NCBI GenBank assembly: GCA_910574455.1
Contig: CAJSYZ010000004.1
Span: 2,407,528-2,471,527, forward strand
Direction of reading: 5' to 3'
Length of the DNA: 64,000 bases
Source of the DNA: Trichaptum fuscoviolaceum
Lineage: Eukaryota; Basidiomycota; Agaricomycetes; Hymenochaetales; Trichaptaceae
Part shown: positions 1 to 9,404 of the stretch, piece after piece
Layout: each line of letters opens with the position of its first letter
Numbering within the stretch: the stretch's first letter is position 1
Made by a program: the position numbers and the translations under genes
The notes under the pieces: model-generated
The model's database searches: none
Told to the model about the DNA's origin: nothing
What the model saw: only the letters and a program-made list of their open reading frames with translations

Positions 1-354
1 AGTGCGAAAGTTTAATTTATGTGTCTGGTGAGAGTTGTAATCTGTACCTAGATTCCGAATGGCCAAGAACTTGCGGTGCTCAACGCAAATGTCCACAAGC
101 CTTTTAAACTCCGCCCAGACCTCTTCGCCGGCCTCGAGATAATCCCGCCTCACGGATTCCATGAAGTGTGTCACCCTGTGGTCGCTCCTCTGTCGAATTT
201 GAGGGCTCATGCGGATGACGAGCTCGACGACGGCGAGGTAGTCGTCCTTTGTCTTTGGGCTCCGAGTCATTAGAGATTCCTTGGCTTCATCGGATTGAAG
301 GACTTTTTGAAGTTCTTCGTCGAGCTCTTGATGGTATGTTGTGCCAGTTACATC

Positions 355-362
355 GGATGAAG
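355..362. repeat. Target-site duplication, left copy
   Basis: GGATGAAG directly precedes the transposon and is repeated exactly at 2821-2828. It also marks where the interrupted gene's reading frame resumes. Confidence 0.75.
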
Positions 363-2820
363 CAAACACCCAAGCCCCTGTAATCAGATTTTTGCCAGTA
401 ATGCTGGGTGATTTAATCACATGATGATTTAATCATAAATCAAATCTGATTAATTCAAAATGAATTATATGAATTATTAGTTTGATGCTTAGGAACTTAT
501 ATATCCAAATTATCATATCATTAAATCAGAATTGCATATGTACATATATGAAGAAGAAACATTGGCGGGGATCATAGGGGTGCATGGATCGTCGCCGAGG
601 CTGAGCGGCTTAGAACCCAGCAAGGGCAAGTTGGGTGAGTACGGGTCGCGGCAGGGTTCATGACGGTTTTGTTGTCACGCTACAGGCACGTCGATAGTCT
701 GATGGCAGAAGTAGTACAAAGCTTGAGCACTCGATAGCAAAAGTCAATACTCTTCTCGTGATTCAGTAAGTTGCCCTTGAGAAAGTCCATGCTCGACTGC
801 CGGTTTCTTGGGAACATTGTTCGTTGAGTGGAGGATTCCATCATTCAGCAGACAATAAAAAATGCGAAGGCGGTCGTCTTAACTGCGACTCCGTGCGAGA
901 TTGAGGAGCTTGAAGCGCGTCGAGCGAACGGAGTGTGGCCATTCAAGCGGGTCCATTACGTGTTTGATGCTGCGGGAGATCTTATCGAGCACATTTAGAG
1001 GGGGTACGGCCCGTTGAAAGGGGAGAGGAGATGGGAGGGTAGGGTGTCGTGTGTCTATCATTCGATAATAGCGTAAGCCCGCTACGTCCATGCCCAGAGC
1101 CTGCGCGACGGGACGCACCTCGCAGGCAGAAAGACGGCTCACCTTGTTCAGCAATGCCGGCTGGTCTGACGTCCATTCCCAATCCATCTCGTCGTCCGCA
1201 GCGTCATAATTTGAGCTGTTCCAGCTTTCGATACTTCACGCGGCGCACCCGAGTCGAGGTTGAAGAGAGAAGGCGAAGACTTGCCACAGATGCTTCTCGG
1301 TGTGCGAGGGGAGGGCTCGGCGTCGCCAGGCTGAGAGAGACACACCGCCGACGTCCGACGCGTCAGCTCGGGGTGGGAGAACGGGCGACAAGGATGAGAT
1401 CGGAGTAGAACGCCTGGGGTGCTTTATTGTGCGAAGCAGAAAGACAGTAGCTCACCTTGTTCAGCTGTTCTGACATCCTTTTCCATTCCATCTCGTCGTC
1501 CGCATTTTACGCGGCGCACCCGAGTCAGGTTTAAAGAAAGATGGAGCATGAAAGTGGTGGGGGAGAACGAGCGACAGCGATGAAAGGGAGAAGACACATG
1601 CCAGGTGGCCGAAGTGCCAGTGGCACTGGCACGTGACCACTGGTGCCACCCACTGTTATGGTCGCGCGTCGAGCGTGTCGCTCTCCCTTCAACTCTACGA
1701 TTCGCGCCTGTCTGCTGCGCTTGTTCATAGAAAGAAAAACATCGACAATGGCGATTGGCAGTCTCTTTCTCCTTACCTTGCACTTGTCAACTCATCTCCG
1801 GAACCTGCAACTTTTACCGCTTTCTCCTTGGTTCGCTGTCCCGAGGATGGAGAGGATGAGGACGTCGCTGAGGATGAAGAAGAGGGCGAGAACCTTTGCA
1901 ACTGTACGTTCTCTCCTTCATACTGAATCAAATATCCTTTCAACACCGCTACCCTTCGCCTCAAGCGTAGCCGCCGCTCTGGCCTTCGCGGTTAAAATGG
2001 TACCGGCAAGTCTCGCCTCATGCGTGCCAAACCACCGGCCCTCTTGAGGGCCTCCCATGCTCCCATGCTCCGTTGAGGCCCGCACGTTCTACGTTGAACT
2101 CGTCCACTTCGGTAGTGTCAGCGAGAGGTCAGCTTTAGATTTGCTTAACGCTGGTATGAACCTCGCTGCAGTACATCCGCCGTTCGACTGCAGTTCACCG
2201 AGTGCGCTCGCTTCTCCCGCGTAGCCTTAATGCGAGTACTTTAACGGGGTGCACTTTCGGTCTGGTGGTTCGTTGCGGACAACGGAGCAGTGTGCGAATG
2301 CGAACTAGAACTCAACATTGCCCGATTTCCTTCGAAGTCCATTGAGGCCGCCATTGACCTCCAGCGTCCACAATTGGAGTATTTGGAGGCGCTTTACAAG
2401 TCTTTGGACACGCCAATTCACGCTAGTGCTGCTCGCCGGTCAGGTTGTATCACTATGCACTTGTCATTCAACACTAACACTGACATTGTCCACCACAACT
2501 GCTTCAAACACTGTCGCCATAAGACATTCTTGTGGTCTTTGTTAAGGCTGTTCCTGAGGCCAAGTCCTACTACATTCCTTTGAACGCGGCTGAGGACTAT
2601 AATTGCTGGATTTCGGTAGACTTGTGATAACATAGATTAACAATGAAATAATTCAACCAATTATATATTGATGTTATATCTCTACTTCATAACAATATAC
2701 CAATATTAAGTTTTGAATGAATCTGATTTGATCATCTGATTTGATCATTGATCAAATCATTGTATGATTAAATCACCCTGCATTACTGGCAAAAATCTGA
2801 TTCCCAGGGCTTGGGTGCCT
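363..2820. mobile_element. 2.46-kb TIR transposon with 8-bp TSD, hAT- or KDZ-like
   Basis: The ends are imperfect inverted repeats of about 57 bp (363-419 and 2765-2820) that share the core CAGATTTTTGCCAGTAATG and continue into AT-rich subterminal sequence. A perfect 8-bp direct repeat, GGATGAAG, flanks the element at 355-362 and 2821-2828. Eight-bp duplications are known for hAT and for KDZ (Zisupton-type) DNA transposons, so the class is left open. No intact transposase is present. The interior holds short coding-looking stretches on both strands, none recognised, and a partial internal duplication, so it is probably non-autonomous or decayed. Confidence 0.8.
1131..1530. repeat. Diverged direct duplication inside the transposon
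   Basis: Two stretches about 310 bp apart (roughly 1137-1260 and 1450-1527) both contain GCTCACCTTGTTCAGC near one end, CCATCTCGTCGTCCGC in the middle, and CGGCGCACCCGAGTC at the other end. Read on the minus strand, each looks like the end of an exon followed by a GTGAGC donor, so a coding segment may have been duplicated within the element. Confidence 0.55.
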
Positions 2821-2828
2821 GGATGAAG
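2821..2828. repeat. Target-site duplication, right copy
   Basis: GGATGAAG directly follows the transposon and matches 355-362 exactly. Confidence 0.75.
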
Positions 2829-3045
2829 GTAGCAGAACTCTAAGGTATTTTGCTTTTTCCAATTCCTGTATTGGCTTTTCAACGTATGTGGCTGGACTAG
2901 TCATGGATGGCGGCCCTGGTCTGTGCGAGATGATCGAAGGAAAGAAGAGTAGGGATAAGAGTATGCACTTTATGATTTGCTGAAGACTCGGACGCATAAT
3001 TACTTACGTATAGATCGTGCTCAACAACGTGCACGCTATGGTCAT

Positions 3046-3542
3046 TAAGGTTCACTCTATGTTCAGGAAAGCGGGTGCAAACTTGAACTTGAACGGGCCA
3101 AGGCCATTCTTTATAAAGTCTGCTGTAAGGGCGGACCGTACGGGTGGAGGAGTCGAGTATAGGGAGAAAGAAAGCGTATAGAATTGGAACATGTAACACA
3201 CTTTTGTACCCTATAAACCAATATCTTTACCCACCCGCCTACTTGTAGGTAGATATACAGACGCACCGACTACGAATTCAGAAATCCCCATATCGCTTGT
3301 AATAATATGGGATGCGTCATCCATGTTTAGCCCAATACGATTGCCTTCCTTCCAAGACACAAGCTTTAAGACTATCGGAATCAAACAATGTTGGCATGAT
3401 CATCCCATTGGCTTCAGTGGCATGCCAGTGCGTTAGCCGAATGACTGACATGCCATTCCACTTCACAATCCAATCATAATGTGATTTCTGAGTTATCAAC
3501 GAATACAAGTGGAACAGTGTCGCCGCCTTCTCATTCAGCGCC
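3046..3542. other. Intergenic, no gene seen
   Basis: This lies between the oxygenase gene that ends at 3543 and the interrupted gene that starts at 3045, both on the minus strand. A 63-codon minus frame (3508-3317) lacks splice or homology support and was not called. The segment presumably holds the 3' end of the first gene and the promoter of the second. Confidence 0.5.
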
Positions 3543-5051
3543 TTAAACCGTTGATCTGTTTCCTACGGGGCCAATATGCACTATGATGCAAAATTTACCG
3601 TACACGTAATCGGACGATACTTCGTTCCCGCATGCACCGTATGTGGACTTAATCTGGTTGAAAGGCGTCCGCTTCGTGGCCCACAGCACCTCCATGTCAA
3701 TGTGCACGTCCTCGGCATCGTGGTAATCGCTCGGACCCGCCTCCACGACCTTCCCCTTTCCGTAGCGCATCAATTGACACCAGAGCGGTTCATCGTCTTC
3801 GCAGACCACGAAATTGATATCCGGCTCGTGGTCGAAAAGAAACCCGACCTCATCGTCTTTGTAGAACATCCGGACTTGTACATCCAGGTTCAGCTCTTGG
3901 CAGACCTTTAAAACGACGGCGTCTGAGCCCTTCAAGTTCTTCTTGAGATGATTCAAAGTCATGGTCCTAGCTGGCTGTGTTTCGGTCGGGTATTCGTGAT
4001 GCAAGCCGAAGCCAATGTGGCCTCCGTTTGGAAGAAATGTCGTATCATCCAATAGTGCCTTTAGAGAAGACGATAGGGAGGACTCGATCGGAGGGAAAGT
4101 TTTAACCGTACGGACTTCTGTCCCATTTGCTTCGTCGTCGAAGTACAGGTTGTATGTTATCGTCACTCGATAGCCGGACGAAACTGTCGCGACTTCGTGC
4201 TCAACATCGCTGAAGAAGGCGGCATATGCAAAGAGAGGGTCATCAGTCGAGTGCTTGGAGACCGCCTGGGAGGAGTCGAAGGCCCATTCCTCACCGCCGT
4301 GTCGCACCAGAAGAGCGCCACCCTCGTGCGAGGCGGGAAGAATCACGACGAGGGAGCCGAACATCGTTGGCCCACGGGGTGTATCCTTGTGCGCCTTGAA
4401 AAAGGACGATTCGCCTGCATGCGATCATGATTTAAGAACAAATCGAATCAAAGCTACGACGTACCGTAAACATTGAGCTTGTAGAGTTCAGCGTTGATTT
4501 GACGCTGACTCTGGTGCCCTGGAAGCAAGTCGAATCGAACTGCGTCCATCAGCCCAGATTTAATAACATCGAGCTTTGTTGAGAAATACGCAGAGTCGAG
4601 CTTTCCAGCCTTTCGGTATGTCTCGTCAAATACATCTTTGTGATCTAACCCGAAAGTCGCAGGATCGCAGGTCGAAGACAAATGGTGAAGCTCTTCCTCA
4701 GAAGCACGAAGAAAATCTATGCGGCTGCGCGTCGTGTTAGCAGAAGTGGACTTGGGATCGGGAAGGCAAAACAACAACACACCTGCAGTCGTGTTTGCCT
4801 TTTCCATAGTACAGTATAAGGTCCTCACCTAGAGCAGGCAGTACTCCGGCACAGTACGGAGGCTTTTTATCGTCAAGAGCATCACGGAGTGGCTGTAGTC
4901 GAGGGGCGAGAGGCGTTTTGTCGATCCTGTAGTGCGACCAATCCTCTTCGGAATAGAATCTTTCGTCGAAGGCTAGCTCTGACAATGACTCGGACCTAGA
5001 GTCGGAGACATTATTTCCCTCTATGTCTGGTGCCGCAATTGGATTTGACAT
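3543..5051 (-). CDS. 2OG-Fe(II) oxygenase family protein (gene A)
   Basis: Three exons (5051-4783, 4724-4465, 4414-3543) give 1,401 nt, about 466 aa. The protein belongs to the basidiomycete family with a prolyl-4-hydroxylase-like Fe2OG fold. The phrase VYGESSFFKAHKDTPRG contains the HxD iron motif (HKD), followed by the strand MFGSLVVILP. The distal iron-ligand His lies in DVEHEV, and the 2-oxoglutarate-binding Arg in SGYRVTITYNLY. All expected catalytic residues are therefore visible. The start is the first ATG in frame, 3 nt after a TTG. It is the shortest and most divergent member of the four-gene array, has no microexon, and lacks the long C-terminal domain of genes B-D. The substrate cannot be told from sequence; hydroxylation of protein or small-molecule substrates is the family expectation. 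Confidence 0.82.
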
Positions 5052-5774
5052 CAAGCAAGAGTTGCGCGGTTGGCTTAGATGTGCTTGAGTCCGACTGCGG
5101 TGGTGTCGCCTGACGCCTTATATGTGCTGGATAGACATCGCTGTTTAACACAGTGTAACTCCTCCGTGAGTCAGTCCGCCGCCTTCGTCAACAGGGGGAA
5201 CATGATCAGTGCAGAACAGTGCGGCTTGTTACGTCCCAAAAAACACTTTAGACGCTTGCAAAGGTAGATTGTTCCATAAATGTTTGCTAGACCGAGATGT
5301 CCTTTTCGCCGTCGAACGTAATTACTGTCGTAAGCTCTTCGTTTACGAAACGAGAAGAAATGACTCGGACACTCACAATGGAGGTGATGATCGGAAAGTT
5401 AATAACCGAATGGTTTGATCGTGTTTACAAGTTTTCCAACTGAGTCGTCCTGAGCTTTTTCTTCGGGTCCGCACACTTGGCCCTCATGGCCCTCCTTCAT
5501 GGCCAATTCTTGGTGCCGGGTTGCATACCCATAAAATACCCAGCGACCTAAGGGTCGCGGGAATAGTAGGCATCTGCGCACATTGTGATAATTGAATGAT
5601 TACACAGAAAGTAGATGATTAGAAGATGAAACTACGATGTTGGGAGTGACAGCCTTTAATAAAAACAAGAGCATAACGGCTTTCCTCGGCGATGCTACTC
5701 TTCAAGCTCTGGAAGAGTAGCTTCGCCGAGGAAAGCGGTTATGCTCTTATGGCGAGGGTGTCAGTATTGGCAAC
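5052..5774. other. Intergenic with a strong hairpin
   Basis: This lies between gene B (3' end at 5775) and gene A (start at 5051). No supported gene is present. A 60-codon minus frame at 5581-5399 lacks support. The one striking structure is the inverted repeat at 5667-5748, listed separately. Confidence 0.55.
5667..5748. repeat. 37-bp inverted repeat with 8-nt loop
   Basis: The arms 5667-5703 and 5712-5748 pair at 35 of 37 positions; both begin AAGAGCATAAC read inward and end ACTCTTC at the loop. The hairpin sits just downstream of the stop of gene B, which is read on the minus strand, so it could lie in that gene's 3' UTR. It may be a fold-back element, an RNA-processing structure or a small-RNA precursor; nothing in the sequence decides. 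Confidence 0.7.
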
Positions 5775-8700
5775 TTAAGGAGTTGTGAGGTCAATTATCG
5801 GACCATCCGCTCCCGGTCTGCCTTTCCTTTTAACCCCAGCGACAGGTTTTGTCGCCATAGCTGATTCAGACAAGGCAACGGAGACAGTTTGTTTGACCGC
5901 CTTGTCCTTTCCAGACGATAGTGATCTCGCATGGTTTATAGGCGCTTTGGGAGGCTTTTGAATGACGTGTCTTCCGATGACGTACTCCTTCTCTCCAGAA
6001 AGTGCCTTCTCGACGTCCTCGAACCTATCGCCCATAATGTCCTTCAGAGCCTTATCTCCTCCGAAGCTGACTAGAAAGCTCTTCGCAACCTTCTGCCTTT
6101 CCATCCAGGCACTCCATTCCACGATCTCCTTGTTCTTTGTAACCTCCAAACTGTGAGGACTTCCCCTCTTTATCGTCCTATGCACGGCTAGATCGGGTGC
6201 CGCGGCCAGGCGGGACTCAAGGTGCTTACGACGGCGCAGTTCATACTGAAAGACATGAGACGCCTTGACCGACTGCATAAATTCGTCGAGCTCGGTACAG
6301 TCGCGGCAAGCGGTAATTCCGCAGCCAATCTTTCTAATAGAAGCATGGGGTATGGACTTCTTCGGGCCCAATACGTCCCGCAAGTGCTTCTCGATAAGCC
6401 ACCGGTAGAAATCTCCGCAAACATCAGTGTCGATAGAAATATCGTTATCCTTTTGTATGCGCAGTAGGTATGGAACAAGGGGAACGAACAGGTCTCTAAA
6501 TTTCACCCGAATGTCTGCTTCGTCGTTAGTCAAGGAATCGAAGAGGCGTTTGAGCACTGCTACTTCCTTCGTTGATATGAGACATGCAGCGAGCTCCTTT
6601 ACGCGGCTGCCATCCATTTGAGTTCTGCTGGTGTAGTACGGTGTGGTGACTTTCCACTGCTTAACGGCTGCATTGAGGGATTCATGGATGACTGACTGCA
6701 ATACTCCAGGAGAGGACATATCCTCGAGTTCCTTTCTTTGGGAATGAAGGGTGTTGACAAGATCAAGGAAGAACCCATATGTGTCTGGCAACTTGACTAA
6801 TTGAGGCATGATGCTATGAAACGCGTAGGTGAGATGTTGAGCCAATGCAGTGGTCATTGTAGCATACCTCTGCGCAAAGAATTTAGAGCCCTTCGATTTC
6901 ATGACTGTCAGGCATGCCGGTACATCTTCTCTCTTTACTGGGAATCGGATTGACGACAGTACTCGTGAATTCTGTTGATCACACCAGTCTCTAATGGGAT
7001 CCTGTGACCTTTCCTTACTTCGTGACTTGATGAAGTCAATGATATGCATCTGTTGCTTTAGTGAACACAGAGACTGCAAAGCTCCCTCAAGCCTTCAGGA
7101 GATTTCAGACAGTGGTTCAACAGCGGAAGAGCAACACTCACGATGGACGCAATGCTTCAAACCCAAATTTATCCCACGCGGCTACAACTCTCTCCCATCC
7201 AATAGACGTGGGATCGGCATTGAATTTACACTTGTTCGCAGCCTTTTGCCACAGAGACAGGTCTCCCCATGAAAGCGCTAAGTTCAAGACGAGAATATCA
7301 TTGCTGTCATCGTAACTCTTTACTCCTAACACGTATTCTGCATAGGCCTTGGTGTCCTCGTTGGGTTTGACAGGGCTGGCCTTCTTCAGCCGGGTGATCG
7401 CGTATGAGACGCCTCCCGCTTGAAGCATTATTCTCTTTTCATCTCTCTTGAGATATAAGATTAGAACAGTTCTTTTGTACCCTGACCGAACGGAGAAAGT
7501 TAGGCTCTTAAAACAAGTGAACGGATGTAGCTGTACGAACATTGTTGAATGCTTCCGGGAGCCTGAGGAAGGTATGACAATAAGCAAAACGGAAAGATTA
7601 GTAGGGTAAAGAGAACACAAACATTTCCTTGGTATCCTTCACGTTCTTCGTCATCAGGGTTCTCCCTTTTGAAAGCATTCTTGGGGATGAGCGCTGCTTG
7701 AATACCGTTCACATCTATAGTAGCATTTGGAGCTATCGACGTCCCTTCGAGGTCCACTAGCTGAGAGACCTTTGAATACCGTTCGATTTCTGTCTCGTCG
7801 TCATCGTCATCCCCTTCCTCATCGTCATCGTCATCGTCATCCCATTCCTCATCTTCCTTATTTTCCTCATCGTCATCTTCTTCCCCGTCGTCGTATCTGC
7901 AGTAGTATTTCCTGCGTTTACTATACCGCGAGGAGTATCCATAATAGCCGTCTTCCTCTGGATCCTCTTTCACTACGCGAAGCTCGAACTGGCCGAAGCC
8001 CATTTCGATATCGAAACTCAAGGCCGCCTCTTTGATCTGTACGACTTTATATGCGTCCACACCCTTCAAGCATGAGATGCCTTTGCTAAGGTTTGACTGG
8101 CTGTATCTGTGCTCAAGCTTGTAGCAGATGACACCAGGAAGGTCATCATATACTCCTTCCGACCACTGTGAGAAGACTTGTCTAAGATGCGTCATAGCTG
8201 TGTTCCCTGGCGGTGGGAGTGGAACAGACACATTTCCAGTCTGGACCAGATTATATGACAGAGCTAGGCGGAATCCGGAAGTTACAGGTTTCACTTCATG
8301 GACGACGTCCGCATACCACGCAAGAACAGCCGTGTTTAGTTGAGAAACGCCAGCGAAGTCGAGTACTTTTTCTTCGCTTCCGTGAACATCACGGACTTCG
8401 CCTCCTGCATAAATTGAGGGAAGAACAATGACAATAGTGGCAAACATTCCTGGCGCCTTCTCGGTGCTAATTAAGCAATCAGTGTCGTTGAACGGTGTGT
8501 ATTGAAGGAGTCCTTACTCTTGGTGGGGGAGGAAACTAAACGGCCGGTCTATCAGTCTGAGTAAGTTTCAAGGAAACATATGCCTCACTGGGAGCCCGTC
8601 TCATATAACAGCAGCTTATACAACTCGCATTTGGGAGGCAGAGCGCTCGGAGCTACGCCTAAACCGTTCCTAACCATTCTCACCACATCGCCCATAAAGG

Positions 8701-9019
8701 AATCCCAAGCTGCGTTTCTCATTTTTATCTGAGTGCCATCTATCTCCCAAGTGTCTCTTACAGTCGAGTCGATGACAAGTTTATCGCCGTGTCCGAACGG
8801 AGATCGTGCTGCAACGTTCTTTATGGCTTCAGCGTCGCGGACGCCCAAGGGAAGACCTATAATTCCAAGGGAGCTAATTTCAAGACCAGGGTTCGGTGCT
8901 GCAGGAAGAACTTCTCCAAATGCGAAGCTTCCCGAGTGAGCAGAGATTTTCTTGACAGCTCGCTCAAGTTGCTTCTCCAAATGCAATTCGGCGACATGGT
9001 AGTCGACTGCTTTAACCAT
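5775..9019 (-). CDS. Long 2OG-Fe(II) oxygenase-like protein (gene B)
   Basis: Six exons (9019-8589, 8518-8535 as an 18-nt microexon, 8466-7619, 7481-7142, 7092-6868, 6813-5775) sum to 2,901 nt, about 966 aa. The microexon and its junction encode HQD, the HxD iron motif, in GSHFLPHQDTEKAPGMF. The distal His is in DVVHEV and the 2OG Arg in SGFRLALSYNL. An acidic Asp/Glu run follows, then GYQGNVWYKR, then a ~430-aa helical C-terminal domain with Cys residues (GCGITACRDCTELDEF). The tail has a basic KRKGRPG patch and ends PIIDLTTP, a SUMO-interaction-like motif. The last intron (6867-6814) is in frame with no stop, so it could be misread as coding; it was identified because C and D have introns at the same place. 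It is probably active, with unknown substrate. Confidence 0.82.
8518..8535 (-). other. 18-nt microexon encoding the HxD motif (gene B)
   Basis: It is flanked by an acceptor ending TTTAG and a donor GTAAGG. It encodes the His and the x of HQD; the Asp codon is split across the next junction. Microexons of exactly 18 nt occur at the same place in genes C and D. Confidence 0.8.
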
Positions 9020-9127
9020 GAATTATACGATCCCTGGTGTAACGTTTGTACGCCAGCTGAGGAAAAAGTCCAGGAGCGTTAGAAGTTGAGAGTAAATAGT
9101 GAGAGGGTAAGCCTGGTGACGGTGACT

Positions 9128-9204
9128 CCCGAGACGCGACGCGTCGGGACTGTGCCGACTGCCAGTGGCCCTTCGTCGCGTCTCGGGCGTTTTCACATTA
9201 CGTA
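9128..9204. promoter_or_regulatory. Conserved upstream element of gene B
   Basis: A perfect 14-bp inverted repeat, CCCGAGACGCGACG (9128-9141) and its complement (9174-9187), is followed by ATTACGTA at 9197-9204, about 180 bp before the gene B start. Genes C and D have GACGCGACGCGACG followed by ATTACGTA at similar distances. Confidence 0.45.
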
Positions 9205-9404
9205 CTCATTATGGCGAAACCTTTTCTCCAATAAGAAAGATGGTAAAATTTCAAGCCCAAGGCTTTCACGTTACTACATCGTACACGCAAAATGTTCATT
9301 AGATACATGTGAAATATGTTATGTATGTAAAACGATAGCAAACTTAATTCGCAGCAGGAAAGTAGGGTACAAAGCAGGCGGCGCTCTGCCTATTGTATAG
9401 CACC

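Larger units (their letters stand above)
1..3045 (-). pseudogene. Unrecognised gene interrupted by a transposon
   Basis: A minus-strand reading frame runs from an ATG at 3045 through a GTAAGT intron (about 3006 to 2918) to 2829, stops at the transposon, and resumes at 354 to run off the window edge. If the element and one copy of the 8-bp duplication are ignored, the codons on both sides join in frame (..VLLPSS then DVTGTTYHQ..). The readable protein is mainly charged and probably helical, and I recognise no domain. A second ATG at about 2903 is an alternative start. The 3' end lies outside the window, so total length is unknown. The insertion is near the N-terminus, so the allele shown is presumably null unless the element is spliced out. 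The frame continuity is seen directly; the existence of a functional ancestor is inferred. Confidence 0.55.

Noticed and set aside
879..1187. 102-codon minus frame inside the first transposon as a gene
   Set aside because: It overlaps a GTGAGC donor that ends an exon-like block, and its second half lacks coding character. It was kept only as part of the duplicated block.
3317..3508. 63-codon minus frame as a C-terminal exon of oxygenase gene A
   Set aside because: Gene A already ends with a family-like C-terminus at 3543, and no acceptor joins this frame.
6814..6867. Continuous coding through 54 nt in gene B
   Set aside because: The stretch is an intron that happens to be a multiple of three without a stop; it has GTATGC and CATAG ends and aligns with introns in C and D.
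8447..8520. In-frame HNDTD or FNDTD next to the oxygenase strand in genes D and B, first read as the HxD motif
   Set aside because: This lies inside the intron after the microexon. Splicing to TACTGAA or CACCGAG gives HQDTEK, which fits the family and gene A.
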